A DNA stretch of 44,679 nucleotides, taken from assembly GCA_015486375.1 (NCBI GenBank), contig WFRR01000033.1, forward strand, positions 1 to 44,679, read 5' to 3'. The DNA is from Thiotrichaceae bacterium. GTDB taxonomy: Bacteria; Pseudomonadota; Gammaproteobacteria; Thiotrichales; Thiotrichaceae. The position numbers and the translations under genes were made by a program. This document shows, piece by piece, positions 9,715 through 19,932 of this stretch; position 1 is the stretch's first letter, and each line of letters starts with the position of its first letter. The notes under the pieces were generated by a model. The model saw only the letters and a list, made by a program, of their open reading frames with translations, searched no databases and was not told the DNA's origin.

Positions 9715-12700
9715 TTATTGCACTCGTTCTATCATAGTTTCAATTTTATCAATAAAGGATAATCCATCATTATACCATTGATTATAAAGTGAATATCGTT
9801 CACCAACATACACCTCAATTTGGGGTTTGGCTAACCACTCTAATAAGATGTTGTAGATATTATCGAATCGTTTGTGATAACTGGGGTCGAGGTGGAAGCC
9901 AACACGAACATCATATTGTCCTGGGGTAAACACAATATCAAAATCGCCACCGCCATTACCATCTTGATTAATCCATGCAGGTAGGTCTTGTCTTTTGGCT
10001 TTTAAGGCTTCAATAAAATTAAGAATACTACGCTCTAGTTGACGATCTTCCTGAAAGCGAAACACGAGATAAAAGCGATATTGACTTCTAAAATTCATAT
10101 GATCTAAGCATTGTGGCGTGTAAATTAACTCCGTTCTGTCAACCATAAAATCTTCATAAAAAGCTTGTTGTAGATAAATTAAATCATCATGTAAATCACC
10201 AACGATAGCGCCTTTTCTACACATAAAGACTAATAGAATATCTCCCCAACCATCGGTTAAAAGTACTTTAATCACTAGCTCATTATTATTCTGGTTAAGT
10301 GCTTCAAACGCTGTAATTAAATGATTAAGATGATGTTCAACACTGCTATCAACAAAAGTGTATTGTCCATTTAAACAACGTGCATTGAGCAAACGATACA
10401 GTAGATTGAGACGCATGGAGCGACGTTGTAGTGAGATAGAAGAAATAGCATAGACTTGATAATCCTCATCATTAAAACAGCAATCACCATACAGTTTTAA
10501 AGAAAAGGCAATCTCTCGACGTGGAAAGTGAGAGACAAACGCTTCACTGGCATTTTGTACCTCAATATCATCTTCATTGTTTATTTGTAGTTTGCCATTG
10601 CGATCGGGAAAATGACTAATGCGACATAAGCAAGGTAAATTAGTATTAACAAAACTAACGACATCGTAGCGTCCTAATACAATGGAATAGTGGTTATAGT
10701 TATTCGATTGGTTATTGTGATTATTAACGGTTGTGATCGGTTGTAACCAACGATCTTGCTTTAATACATCCGCTAAGCCCAGCATATTCTGATTTCTATA
10801 TTTCCAAAGAGAGGGAATATTATCGCTATTAATTTTATCAAGATTACGCTTAGGGTTGGCAGTAGTGTACGCGCTACTCAAGGCTAAACGGGTAATCACA
10901 ACAGGAACAATCTCGGTGCAGGTGTGTGAATTATTTTCAGAAATATTATCTGGATAATGGGTATTACAAGCATGTAGTAAGAGGCTAAAGAAGTTATTTT
11001 TTTCAATACCTTTACAACGAGATTCATCCCGAATACGTAAGAATTCGATTAAATTTCCTAGTAATAACACTCCATCGACGATAATTTTAGAGCGTATATT
11101 ACGACATTGCATATAAATGTTTTCTTGTTGCCGACGGTCATTGATTAAGGGGCGAATCGTTTGTTCTAAAATTTGTAATAATTCTCTTAATTTATAACCT
11201 GCTACCTGTTCTAAACGACGTTTGCTTGCGGCAATTGTCGTATCACAAAAAGCATCATAGAGTTGAATTGCCCCAATTTTTTGCAACTCGGCTAGTTTTA
11301 AATCATTGGATTTACGTTGTAGGTAAACCTTACGAATTTTTTTATGACTATAAGCTTGTATTTTATCAACGATATGCTCACTACTGTTATACAGCCATCG
11401 TTCAATTATTTTTGTGAAATCTCCCAGTGCTGCAATTTTGATAGCGTATAAACTAGGCAATAAAAATGACAGCATATTGATACTGAGTAATACGCGACTT
11501 TTAGGCGATTCTCGATTCCATGTGTAGAACTCTAATGCAAAGGAAAATATTTCTCGTCCTAAGCTCATATCCTCATGACTTTGTTGTACAAATTCAAACC
11601 ATGAAACATAAGGATGTGCTTTATTATCCAAACGTCCCAGTAAATCAATACTACGCATAATCGAACACTGAAAAGGAATATCATGCAGTTGTCGAAACAG
11701 TTGATTAGAGTGTTGAAATTTTTGCTGGGTATGGGGAATATAGATGGAATCCAGACTGACTCCATAGGCATTACAGAATTCTTGTACACTGTTTTTATCA
11801 GTCATATTAAAACCTGATAAGGCTTTCTTGGGGGCTGTTTTCCGCTGTAGCGTTTCCAAAAAAATAAAATTTTGTAAGCGTACATCTAAACGAATCGTAG
11901 AGCGATGGTATTCTTTTTTACCCGACTTATTCCACTTTTCATCCCATGTATCTCGACTTCTATTATTTCTCCAGTGGGTAATGATTTTAAGTATCTTGGC
12001 TTTTTTAAAGCTTTTTTCTAATTTTTTACAAATCTTTCGCCATTCTGAGCCAACAGGATGACGAGCTGCTGAAATATTATGACAATCTAAGAAATCAATT
12101 AATTCCTCGCACACCTGATCAATACCATCAAAAACAATATGGTCTAGCTTAGAAAGCGGTGTATGTTTGGTTGTAGAGATTTTTTTAAGCCAGAAAGCGG
12201 TAAATTTTAAGCGAAAATACCAAGAATAATGGGCTTCATACGCTGCAATCCCACCTGTTAATTCTGCGACACTCGATAGCCGTACAGCACCATTAACGCG
12301 CAGTAAATTTTCCAGTCCTGCCCCCACACTGGATAAAAAAAGTGCATAAAGGTAAGAAATTCCTTTTAAACTCACCGCAAGACAGTCACTAACCAAATCA
12401 CGTATGAGTAAATCAGAGTTTTTATGAATGACTTCTAGACCGACGATGCCATAGCTCATATGGGTGATTTGCTTGGATAATGTGACCCATAATTGACTCA
12501 AATGATCTTGGCGAGAGGCATTATTAGCAAAATAGTCATCACTAAAGCCATCACTCAAACTACGTAAAGCAGAGTAGGCAACTTCTTTACTCACCAGTGG
12601 TTGTAAATCAGGACGGTCAGGTGACCAAAAGCTGGTATCTAAATAACTAATATCTTGTTTAGCCGCAATGTTATCAAAGCTTTTTAATTCTTTATAGTCT

Positions 12701-13566
12701 CGTCGAACATTATCCCAAAGCTGCTTATTACGGACATTCATTAAGGGTGACCAACCATGCAGAATCATAGAGCTATCGTCGTAGAGTTCTGTTTCACTTA
12801 GATTGGTAATTTGTTCCAATAAGTGCAATGTATCTGCTTGTAAATCAGTAGTTCGGTTAGAGAGAAAGTCATTAAAAATACCAATTTCACGTCGACGATC
12901 AACACTGGGACGGGGATAGCGTTGTAAACCAAAATCTAATGATTTACCAAAACTTTGTTGATGTGTGCGTAAGCTATTGATATAACGTTCTAAACGAAAG
13001 TGTATCCCACGTCTTAAAATTAAAAACTCGGGCTTCTCCAGACCGATATGCTTTTGGTGATTTTCATTTAATAAACCTGCATATTTGGCATCGTGAAATA
13101 GACGTACCTTATCGTGAAAGATTTGCTGTTTGAGTATTTGCAAAGCCCGTAGCGAATGATAATGTTGTCGTTCGCCTCTGACCCACATATCCGCAGACCA
13201 AATTTCACCAATACGACTTAACAGCCGTTTTTCAATATTGTTACCCTGACAACGCTTTGCATCTTTTTGATCACCCTGATGATACTTTGACCAGTAATCA
13301 ATCGCATCTTTAGGCGAAGGGTAGCGCAGAATAGCTTGTTCTGTTTTTTCTACAATGGTACGTTTTTTGGATTTCTCCCAACCCCCAAAAATAAATTTTT
13401 CTTCATGTCGCAAGGGTAAATATAAGGTCGGGGCGTGTAAGGAATCAATAATGCTTTGTTGTAAATGTCGTACTTCTAGTAATAAAATATTTAAACGATC
13501 TGCTGTATCCAAAAAGCTGAGTAGATAAAGATTATCTTTTGCTCGTCGATAGTTACATTTAGCCAT
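9715..13566 (-). CDS. Giant uncharacterised protein, possible repeated alpha/beta C-terminus
   Basis: This is an intact 1283-residue soluble-looking protein that I cannot assign to a family. The first ~900 residues are mostly helical, rich in Arg, Leu, His and aromatic residues, with no Walker A, nuclease or helicase motif that I can see. Three related segments lie in the last third: LGRYDVVSFV (near 965), DGWGDILLVF (near 1107) and PGQYDVRVGF (near 1216). The last two are followed by a helix and a strand. This recalls ferredoxin-like RAM, ACT or Dabb domains, where G-x-Y-D starts a beta strand; that is inference. It is the second gene after a membrane protein (35-base gap), so the two probably act together at the membrane. 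Confidence 0.8.
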   Translation of the reverse strand: MAKCNYRRAKDNLYLLSFLDTADRLNILLLEVRHLQQSIIDSLHAPTLYLPLRHEEKFIFGGWEKSKKRTIVEKTEQAILRYPSPKDAIDYWSKYHQGDQKDAKRCQGNNIEKRLLSRIGEIWSADMWVRGERQHYHSLRALQILKQQIFHDKVRLFHDAKYAGLLNENHQKHIGLEKPEFLILRRGIHFRLERYINSLRTHQQSFGKSLDFGLQRYPRPSVDRRREIGIFNDFLSNRTTDLQADTLHLLEQITNLSETELYDDSSMILHGWSPLMNVRNKQLWDNVRRDYKELKSFDNIAAKQDISYLDTSFWSPDRPDLQPLVSKEVAYSALRSLSDGFSDDYFANNASRQDHLSQLWVTLSKQITHMSYGIVGLEVIHKNSDLLIRDLVSDCLAVSLKGISYLYALFLSSVGAGLENLLRVNGAVRLSSVAELTGGIAAYEAHYSWYFRLKFTAFWLKKISTTKHTPLSKLDHIVFDGIDQVCEELIDFLDCHNISAARHPVGSEWRKICKKLEKSFKKAKILKIITHWRNNRSRDTWDEKWNKSGKKEYHRSTIRLDVRLQNFIFLETLQRKTAPKKALSGFNMTDKNSVQEFCNAYGVSLDSIYIPHTQQKFQHSNQLFRQLHDIPFQCSIMRSIDLLGRLDNKAHPYVSWFEFVQQSHEDMSLGREIFSFALEFYTWNRESPKSRVLLSINMLSFLLPSLYAIKIAALGDFTKIIERWLYNSSEHIVDKIQAYSHKKIRKVYLQRKSNDLKLAELQKIGAIQLYDAFCDTTIAASKRRLEQVAGYKLRELLQILEQTIRPLINDRRQQENIYMQCRNIRSKIIVDGVLLLGNLIEFLRIRDESRCKGIEKNNFFSLLLHACNTHYPDNISENNSHTCTEIVPVVITRLALSSAYTTANPKRNLDKINSDNIPSLWKYRNQNMLGLADVLKQDRWLQPITTVNNHNNQSNNYNHYSIVLGRYDVVSFVNTNLPCLCRISHFPDRNGKLQINNEDDIEVQNASEAFVSHFPRREIAFSLKLYGDCCFNDEDYQVYAISSISLQRRSMRLNLLYRLLNARCLNGQYTFVDSSVEHHLNHLITAFEALNQNNNELVIKVLLTDGWGDILLVFMCRKGAIVGDLHDDLIYLQQAFYEDFMVDRTELIYTPQCLDHMNFRSQYRFYLVFRFQEDRQLERSILNFIEALKAKRQDLPAWINQDGNGGGDFDIVFTPGQYDVRVGFHLDPSYHKRFDNIYNILLEWLAKPQIEVYVGERYSLYNQWYNDGLSFIDKIETMIERVQ

Positions 13567-13601
13567 TGTGTATTTTTACCATCCTTTCTTTAATAACAGT
13601 A

Positions 13602-14831
13602 CTAGGTACTGAAACCGTTAAAACCTGAAGAAAATATTTCCACTAACATTAAAAAGGTGACTAATGCTCCTGCTTGAACCAAACGTAGTACGGACTCAAC
13701 TTGCTCGATTCCCTGACTAATTTGTTTATCATCAGGGATTTTTGCGACCACTCGTAGGATTTGTTGCGGAATAAGATCAAGGTGAGCATTGTAATAGCCT
13801 TCGCGTATATCTTCTTGTAAGGTTTCTAAAAATGCAATTTGTTTCACAATCATACCGAAGGTCAGTAAAAACCATATAACAATCAATACTGTATAAAAGA
13901 AAGGAAACTGAAATAAAACAGGCACTTCAACTGTTAGGCTTGTCGGGTAAAGTGATGAAGAGATAAAAAATAGTATAAAAAGATAGGCATAAGTAATAAT
14001 TGCGGGGCTAAATAAATATAACCAGCCTCGCACTTTGAGACTTTTCCGATATTTATGCCCTTTTTTATTATTTTTCGCTTCATTGGGATAAAACAAATAA
14101 TCAAATATCGCCAAATGTAAGATGACCTCTTGCAGGCTATTTTTCCCCTTTGCATAATAAGAAGGTTGGTGTGATAGGGGGCTGCTATTATCAGGATTCC
14201 AGTATTTATGCTTTTCTTTGTGCTTATCGGTTTTATCAATATCCGAAAAATGTGGCACGGTCAAAAAGCGTGCATAGTGTGATTTTGGCCATAAAGACCA
14301 GACTTGATTGAGTACAGGCGGTGAAGTGCGTGCTACAAAAATAAAGGTTATTTTCATAGAGATAATAATAAATACTAAAGCCGCGAGTGTGTAGTAAATT
14401 TTACCATCAACTTCTACGCCCTCTTTTACACCGAGTAAATAAAGAAAAGGAATTAATGTACTCGACAGTAAAAGTAGATAGTAATTTATATCTTGATAAA
14501 GACGATCAGGCCAAAGAAATAGGCCATATTTTGCATAATGTTCAGGTCTCGCTTCACTTAAAGCAGAACGTTGATTCGGTGGAACACCGTACAAGGGAGG
14601 GGGAAAGTAATTACGGTAAGATCCATGTTCTTGATCTCGTAATGGTGCGACTCGCAAAATAAAATCACTGTCTGTTCCAAAGCGACAAAAGTACTTTTTA
14701 ATAAAGGCAAGGGTTGCAAAAATCTTAAAAAAGAAACCTAAAATAGCTAAAATTATAAATAAAAAAAATCGAAAAAACTGCATTAACTGTTGTCTACAAG
14801 CCATTAATATACCTTGATCAAGCGTTGTCAT
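13602..14831 (-). CDS. Uncharacterised multi-pass membrane protein
   Basis: The 409-residue product has about six hydrophobic segments (near residues 20-44, 117-135, 146-167, 270-292, 309-334 and 382-402). Two polar regions separate them: about 50-115, containing a Pro-rich NYFPPPLYGVPP stretch, and about 168-268, rich in His, Lys and Tyr. A soluble helical region at 335-380 precedes the last segment. I do not recognise the family. It is the first gene of a two-gene unit with the 1283-residue protein. The annotated ATG lacks a ribosome binding site. An in-frame ATG nine codons later (near 14804) is preceded by AAGG and is a plausible alternative start. Confidence 0.75.
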   Translation of the reverse strand: MTTLDQGILMACRQQLMQFFRFFLFIILAILGFFFKIFATLAFIKKYFCRFGTDSDFILRVAPLRDQEHGSYRNYFPPPLYGVPPNQRSALSEARPEHYAKYGLFLWPDRLYQDINYYLLLLSSTLIPFLYLLGVKEGVEVDGKIYYTLAALVFIIISMKITFIFVARTSPPVLNQVWSLWPKSHYARFLTVPHFSDIDKTDKHKEKHKYWNPDNSSPLSHQPSYYAKGKNSLQEVILHLAIFDYLFYPNEAKNNKKGHKYRKSLKVRGWLYLFSPAIITYAYLFILFFISSSLYPTSLTVEVPVLFQFPFFYTVLIVIWFLLTFGMIVKQIAFLETLQEDIREGYYNAHLDLIPQQILRVVAKIPDDKQISQGIEQVESVLRLVQAGALVTFLMLVEIFSSGFNGFST

Positions 14832-15023
14832 TTATCGAAGTGGGAGTAATGAATTTTAGACTATAAATTTACTAACCGCTGCTAACTTAATTGGATATAG
14901 AGTGACCTTTTCAGCCAGCCTCTCTTGAAAAAAACCTGATCTACCCCGATGCTGTAGATAGATTAGTGCTAACATATCTGCTCTAATTTTAATTTTTTAT
15001 CGATCAATTATTTTGGTGACCTA

Positions 15024-15503
15024 TTGAAAGCTTTTCCTATTTTTGCAGCACTGTTCCTTATTATACCTATTATAGAGATTTATCTATTGATTCAGGTCGG
15101 AACAATGATTGGCGTTTTTTCAACCATACTATTGGTGATCGCAACCGCAGTGATTGGCGTATTTTTACTGCGACAACAAGGTTTATCGACCTTATCACGC
15201 TTTCAAAATAATGTAGATTCAGGACAATTACCTGCTAGAACACTGTTAGAAGGTGTATTTTTATTAATCGGTGGTGCATTGTTATTAACGCCTGGATTTT
15301 TTACCGATACCATTGGATTTTTGTGCTTATTACCCCCTTCAAGAGGCTTGATGGTTCACTTTTTAATTAAACGCTCAATTGTGCAAGTTAGCAACGCTCA
15401 GAATAACTATTCATCACATCCCAATGCTCAGGGTAACGGAGAAGGTTCTGTTTATGAGGGTGAGTTTATCAAAAAAGGTGATGAAAAAATTGAACATAAG
15501 TAA
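15024..15503 (+). CDS. fxsA: FxsA family membrane protein
   Basis: The 159-residue product has the FxsA pattern: an N-terminal FPIFAALFLIIPIIEIYLLI-type membrane segment, a second hydrophobic hairpin, and the conserved LLTPGFFTDTIGFLCLLPPSR motif around residues 92-112. E. coli FxsA was named for suppressing F-exclusion of phage T7; its normal role is unknown. A TTG start at 15024 fits the family N-terminus and follows GGTGA at 15015-15019. No ATG is available in frame nearby. In many relatives fxsA sits beside groES, which is not the case here. Confidence 0.9.
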   Translation: MKAFPIFAALFLIIPIIEIYLLIQVGTMIGVFSTILLVIATAVIGVFLLRQQGLSTLSRFQNNVDSGQLPARTLLEGVFLLIGGALLLTPGFFTDTIGFLCLLPPSRGLMVHFLIKRSIVQVSNAQNNYSSHPNAQGNGEGSVYEGEFIKKGDEKIEHK

Positions 15504-15768
15504 TTCACCCTACTTATTGCACCACTCCGTATCATCAAACACTTATATATAAAGTAAGTATTTGAAAATAATATAATAATCATAAATTTTATTACTTAGA
15601 AAGTATCACTGAATAAAATATTTTATACTATAGATAAAATATTCATATTTGCTACTATATTAGCTTGAGTTTATATAGCTTGCGTATATGCTTGAATTAG
15701 CAAAATAATAATGAGTGATTCGCTTTGTCCTACAAGGGCAACTTTAATTAACAATAACGGAGTCACGC
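15504..15768. promoter_or_regulatory. Very A+T-rich leader of the lytic transglycosylase gene
   Basis: These 265 bases have almost no GC. They hold a 9-bp inverted repeat ATATTTTAT/ATAAAATAT (15618-15626 with 15634-15642) and several TATA-like strings, so many -10 boxes could be drawn and none is convincing. I see no gene here. The GGAG at 15759-15762 belongs to the next gene. Confidence 0.3.
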
Positions 15769-16875
15769 TTGTCCCTTTTCGATGCAGTTAAGGATGTTTC
15801 TAGCGTGAGACTTGTAATGAATAAAATTTTTCTTGGCTTATTAAGCATGACGATAGTGACTATGCTATCGGCTGTTTCAATAGGCTCAAATGAGGCTAAC
15901 GCCGCTTCCGTACATGCACAAAAAAGTGCCCATAAAGGTAAGCACCGTAAAAATCGTCGTCAACGTCGTCGTACGGGCGGTGGCTGTCAAACCCTCAGTA
16001 GCTCTACCTTGCAAAAAAAGGCGAGTCAATATCATAAAAGTATCAATAGTGCTTCAAAAAAATACGGTGTCAACAAGAGCTTAATTAAGGCTGTGATTAC
16101 CATTGAAAGCTGTTTTAAAAGTCGTGCCAGAGGTTCTTTGGGTGAAAAAGGCTTGATGCAATTAATGCCTAATACTGCCAAACGCCTTAAAGTGCGTAAT
16201 GGCTATAATGTTTGGCAAAATGTTCATGGCGGTACAAAATACCTCGGCTGGTTACTAAAGCGTTATAACGGTAATATGAATCGTGCGATTGCGGCTTACA
16301 ATGCAGGTGAAGGTAATATTGATAAAGGACGTATTCCCAACCCGCGTTATGTTAAAAAAGTTCTACATGCTTATCGTAAATTTTCTTCAAGCAAAAGTGT
16401 CAATCAAGTACCCAAAGCGTTCCAAAAGTCTAATAAAAAGCAAAGTAAGCAATCAACTAAGGCTGCTGCATCTATCTATGTGGTCAAATCAGGTGATACC
16501 GTTTATGAAGTTATGAGACAAACAGGGACGAGTGTTAGCGATATTATTAAGCTTAATCACTTAAAACGCCCTTATAAGGTGGAAGCGGGTCAGCAATTAA
16601 AAATTAAGGCTAAAGCGAAGGAAGGTAAACTAAGTAAACCTTCAGTAGCTAAATCTATAGCTAAAGAAGGTAAAGTAGGCAAACCGCTAGTAGCTAAATC
16701 TATACAGCCAATCAAGCAGAAAAGCCGTACAGGTCGCCATTATATTGTTAAATCGGGTAATACGGTTTACGAAGTCATGCGACAAACAGGCGTTTCTGTC
16801 AAAGAAATCATCCGTTTAAATCACTTGTCTGCACCTTATGACATTACTACAGGGCAAAGCTTACGTTTACGTTAA
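15769..16875 (+). CDS. Lytic murein transglycosylase with two LysM domains
   Basis: This envelope enzyme is predicted to cleave peptidoglycan glycan strands to 1,6-anhydro products. A signal peptide (hydrophobic part about residues 19-38) is followed by a basic stretch and an SLT domain (about 85-190). The SLT domain has catalytic Glu113 in ITIES, the GLMQLMP motif and AAYNAGEG. Two LysM domains close the protein (about 237-281 and 324-368, both with [16 protein letters not shown]). The TTG at 15769 has an ideal GGAG six bases upstream. An ATG at 15817 would remove 16 residues before the signal core but lacks a binding site. The stop overlaps that of convergent tsaD. Confidence 0.92.
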   Translation: MSLFDAVKDVSSVRLVMNKIFLGLLSMTIVTMLSAVSIGSNEANAASVHAQKSAHKGKHRKNRRQRRRTGGGCQTLSSSTLQKKASQYHKSINSASKKYGVNKSLIKAVITIESCFKSRARGSLGEKGLMQLMPNTAKRLKVRNGYNVWQNVHGGTKYLGWLLKRYNGNMNRAIAAYNAGEGNIDKGRIPNPRYVKKVLHAYRKFSSSKSVNQVPKAFQKSNKKQSKQSTKAAASIYVVKSGDTVYEVMRQTGTSVSDIIKLNHLKRPYKVEAGQQLKIKAKAKEGKLSKPSVAKSIAKEGKVGKPLVAKSIQPIKQKSRTGRHYIVKSGNTVYEVMRQTGVSVKEIIRLNHLSAPYDITTGQSLRLR

Positions 16876-17894
16876 CCCCTTTCTTTCTGACAACTCGGTA
16901 CAACAAGGTCTTCTAAAGACCAACGGGGGCGGGTTTGAATCACTGCCTCCTCCTGTTGCCCTGCATATAAGCGCATAGCACCTGCATAAGCAATCATTGC
17001 ACCGTTGTCCGTACAAAAGGCAAGCCGAGGAAAGAAAATCTCAGCATTCAATTGTTGTAACTTTTCTCGCAAAGCTGAGTTTGCTCCTACCCCCCCTGCA
17101 ATCACTAAACGTTGATGTCCTGTCTGTTTTAAAGCCCGACGACATTTCAAAAATAAGGTATCCACAATCGCATCTTGAAAAGCACGGGCAATATTAGCTC
17201 TATCTGTATCCGTTTGGGTAGATTTTTGCCATGTAGTTAGCGCGTAGGTTTTTAAACCGCTGAAGCTAAAGTCTAAGCCTGGTCGATTAATCATCGGACG
17301 CGGAAAATGATAAACATCGGGATCACCCTTCTGTGCCAATGCTGCCAAAATGGGTCCACCGGGATAAGCTAAACCCAACATCTTGGCTGTTTTATCAAAA
17401 GCCTCACCTGCAGCATCATCCAAACTTTCACCCAATATCTTATAAGAACCAATCGCTTTTACACTGACTAATAAGGTATGCCCACCTGAAACGAGTAATG
17501 CAATAAATGGAAATTTAGGCGGATTATCTTCTAACATGGGGGCTAATAAATGTCCTTCCATATGATGCACTGCTAGAGCAGGAATATTTAAACCCCAAGC
17601 TAAACTGCGCCCTAAGGATGCTCCAACCATTAACGCACCAATTAACCCTGGTCCCGAGGTATAAGCAATACCATCAAGGTCAGATAACCCAAGATTTGCC
17701 TGTTGAGTCACGGATTTAATTAAGGGGGATATTTTGCGAATGTGATCTCGTGAGGCTAATTCAGGCACAACCCCGCCATATTTAGCATGGAGTTTGACTT
17801 GACTATACAAGGCATCGGCAAGTAGACCCTGCTCCGTATCATAAATAGCAATGCCTGTTTCATCACAGGAAGTTTCGATGCCTAGAATTTTCAT
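16872..17894 (-). CDS. tsaD: tRNA threonylcarbamoyladenosine transferase TsaD
   Basis: TsaD transfers the threonylcarbamoyl group to A37 of ANN-decoding tRNAs together with TsaB and TsaE. The 340-residue product begins [13 protein letters not shown], typical of the family. It has the metal-binding His111 and His115 (HHMEGH), the LLVSGGHT nucleotide loop and [10 protein letters not shown]. Length and start are standard. It is transcribed away from the glycine-riboswitch region. In many gammaproteobacteria tsaD is divergent from rpsU; here its divergent neighbour is gcvT. Confidence 0.97.
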   Translation of the reverse strand: MKILGIETSCDETGIAIYDTEQGLLADALYSQVKLHAKYGGVVPELASRDHIRKISPLIKSVTQQANLGLSDLDGIAYTSGPGLIGALMVGASLGRSLAWGLNIPALAVHHMEGHLLAPMLEDNPPKFPFIALLVSGGHTLLVSVKAIGSYKILGESLDDAAGEAFDKTAKMLGLAYPGGPILAALAQKGDPDVYHFPRPMINRPGLDFSFSGLKTYALTTWQKSTQTDTDRANIARAFQDAIVDTLFLKCRRALKQTGHQRLVIAGGVGANSALREKLQQLNAEIFFPRLAFCTDNGAMIAYAGAMRLYAGQQEEAVIQTRPRWSLEDLVVPSCQKERG

Positions 17895-18017
17895 AAGAAT
17901 GGAGTATGAATGATTAATAAGAGGGAGATTATAACAAATTGAAAATGTTTCAAGATTGACATGTTACTTTTATTAAGGCGAAGACTCCCGTATAGTGTAA
18001 GCCGTTTCAGCAAATCA
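17895..18017. promoter_or_regulatory. Divergent tsaD / gcv promoter region
   Basis: This gap must contain the gcv promoter upstream of the riboswitch. TTGACA at 17956-17961 is a perfect -35 hexamer and CGTATAGTG (TATAGT at 17991-17996) is a good -10-like string. They are 29 bases apart, too far to work as a pair. The TATAGT with an upstream TTTTAT is the likelier gcv promoter. Assignment is tentative. Confidence 0.35.
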
Positions 18018-18230
18018 CCATGCAGGAGAGAGTTGCTCAATGCAACCACCGAAGGCGAAAACCGCTCGGAAACGCTCAGGTCTAATGGACTGTATGGAAG
18101 GATAAACTTATTGTAGTTTGTCAGGCTGGCTCTGGAGAGTAGTGTAAATAGATACACTCACCGAAGGGTAGTAACTTAATTCAATCATCGCATAGAATTA
18201 AGGAATCTCTCAGGTTTCAGGACAGAGGGG
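18018..18230 (+). ncRNA. Tandem glycine riboswitch
   Basis: Two glycine aptamers lie in series upstream of gcvT. Aptamer 1 (about 18018-18100) has GGAGAG at 18025-18030, CCGAAGG at 18049-18055 and a CGCTCAGGT...GGACTGTATGG tail. Aptamer 2 (about 18129-18230) has GGAGAG at 18134-18139, CCGAAGGG from 18161 and the canonical CTCTCAGGTTTCAGGACAGAGG end. A short linker joins them. In studied bacteria glycine binding turns on the gcv genes, so excess glycine is degraded. A strong terminator hairpin follows at once, giving a transcriptional on-switch. Confidence 0.95.
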
Positions 18231-18262
18231 CGGCAGAGGCTAATGCCATCTGCCGCCTTTTT
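18229..18262 (+). terminator. Riboswitch expression-platform terminator
   Basis: GGCGGCAGA (18229-18237) pairs with TCTGCCGCC (18249-18257), with an inner GGC/GCC extension, followed by five T residues (18258-18262). The 5' arm overlaps the very end of aptamer 2, so glycine-stabilised folding can compete with terminator formation. A second small hairpin (18271-18277 with 18291-18297) lies between it and gcvT. Confidence 0.92.
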
Positions 18263-18354
18263 GCGTTTTGGGCTTATGAAAACAGAAAATATAAGCCATC
18301 TCTCAAAAATGTGGAGAACATTAAGACTGAGACTTTACCAGAGGATAAATACCA

Positions 18355-19443
18355 ATGAGCCAACGCACCGCTTTATATAAAAAACACCAAGAATCAGATG
18401 CAAAACTTGTCGATTTTGCAGGATGGGATATGCCGATTCACTACGGATCACAACTCAATGAACACAAACAGGTAAGAGCCGATGCGGGTATGTTTGATGT
18501 TTCACACATGGTCATTCTTGATCTAGAGGGCGATGATGCCAAAGCCTTTTTACAACACCTATTAGCCAATGATGTTGAGAAAATTAGTCAGCAAACGGGC
18601 AAAGCTTTATATAGCTGTATGTTAAATCACGATGGTAAAGTCATTGACGATTTAATTGTGTATTACTTAGCTGATAATTTTTACCGTATTGTCGTGAATG
18701 CAGGCACGCGTGCTAAAGATATTGCGTGGATGCAGCAGCAGTTAGGCGATTATCAAGCCACACTAACTGAGCGCGAAGATTGGTCAATGATTGCCGTACA
18801 AGGGCCTAATGCACGTGATAAAGCCTGTTCGGTCTTAAGTACCGATGAAGCAGAGCAAGCAAAAGCTTTAAAGATTTTTGTTGGTGCGAGTATTGGTGAT
18901 TATTTTATTGCCCGTACAGGTTATACGGGTGAAGATGGTTTTGAGATTATGGTGAATAATCAACAAGTGGCTGAATTATGGGATCAACTCTTAGCCGCAG
19001 GCGTGAAGCCGATTGGTTTGGGTGCTAGAGATACTTTACGCCTAGAAGCAGGTATGAACCTTTATGGCACGGATATGGATGAAACGACTTCGCCCTTAAT
19101 TTCAGGCTTAACATGGACGGTTGCATGGCAGCCTAAATCGCGTGATTTTATTGGTAGAGCTGCGTTAGAACAAGAAAAGGCAGAGGGTGTACAACAGAAA
19201 TTTGTCGGCCTGGTATTAGAAGATCGTGGCGTTTTACGTGGGCATCAAACTGTCATTACCGCAACAGGAGTTGAAGGTAAAATAACCAGTGGTACATTCT
19301 CACCTAGCTTAGGACGTGCGATTGCATTAGCGCGTGTTCCTGCGGATATTGGTGATACTTGTAAAGTTGCTATCCGTAATCGTCATCTCACTGCAAAAGT
19401 GGTCAAACCGCAATTTGTTCGTCATGGCAAGTCTTGTCTATAA
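18355..19443 (+). CDS. gcvT: Glycine cleavage system T protein (aminomethyltransferase)
   Basis: GcvT takes the aminomethyl group from lipoyl-GcvH, releasing ammonia and passing a methylene group to tetrahydrofolate. The 362-residue product has the expected folate-binding features: DVSHM near residue 49, [12 protein letters not shown], and [19 protein letters not shown]. The GAGG at 18341-18344 precedes the ATG. It is the first gene of gcvT-gcvH-gcvPA-gcvPB, under the tandem glycine riboswitch. Confidence 0.98.
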   Translation: MSQRTALYKKHQESDAKLVDFAGWDMPIHYGSQLNEHKQVRADAGMFDVSHMVILDLEGDDAKAFLQHLLANDVEKISQQTGKALYSCMLNHDGKVIDDLIVYYLADNFYRIVVNAGTRAKDIAWMQQQLGDYQATLTEREDWSMIAVQGPNARDKACSVLSTDEAEQAKALKIFVGASIGDYFIARTGYTGEDGFEIMVNNQQVAELWDQLLAAGVKPIGLGARDTLRLEAGMNLYGTDMDETTSPLISGLTWTVAWQPKSRDFIGRAALEQEKAEGVQQKFVGLVLEDRGVLRGHQTVITATGVEGKITSGTFSPSLGRAIALARVPADIGDTCKVAIRNRHLTAKVVKPQFVRHGKSCL

Positions 19444-19486
19444 TTTTAAGCAATAATTAGTTAAATCAGAATAACGGAGTAACAAA

Positions 19487-19876
19487 ATGAGTAATATTCC
19501 TAGCGAATTAAAGTATACATCTTCACATGAGTGGGTACGTGATAATGGTAATGGAACAGTGACGATTGGAATTACTGATCATGCCCAAGCTGCTTTAGGT
19601 GATATTGTTTTTGTTGAATTACCTGAAATGGGTAATGAATATGAACAAGGTGATGAATGTACCGTCATTGAGTCAGTTAAAGCGGCTTCTGATGTATATT
19701 GCCCTATCGCAGGTGTGGTCGTGGAAATAAATGAAAACCTTGAAGATGAGCCTGAAGTGATCAATAGTGATGCTTATATGGAAGGTTGGATTTTTACATT
19801 AGAAATGACTGAATCATTAGATCATTTAATGAATGCAGAGGCTTATGCAGCAGCCTGTGCAGATGATGCACATTAA
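19487..19876 (+). CDS. gcvH: Glycine cleavage system H protein
   Basis: GcvH is the lipoyl carrier that shuttles the aminomethyl intermediate between the P, T and L proteins. The 129-residue product contains the lipoylation motif ESVKAASD with Lys65 as the modified residue, plus the conserved HEWV at residues 14-17. The start is supported by GGAG at 19476-19479. It lies 43 bases after gcvT in the same operon. Confidence 0.98.
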   Translation: MSNIPSELKYTSSHEWVRDNGNGTVTIGITDHAQAALGDIVFVELPEMGNEYEQGDECTVIESVKAASDVYCPIAGVVVEINENLEDEPEVINSDAYMEGWIFTLEMTESLDHLMNAEAYAAACADDAH

Positions 19877-19932
19877 TATCTTAATCTAAACCATCCTAAC
19901 CTGTAATAGTGAATCAATAGAGTTTTCTCCCT

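Noticed and set aside
17891-18157. Minus-strand 88-residue ORF
   Set aside because: It lies across the glycine aptamers and the gcv promoter, starts without a ribosome binding site and has no protein-like features.
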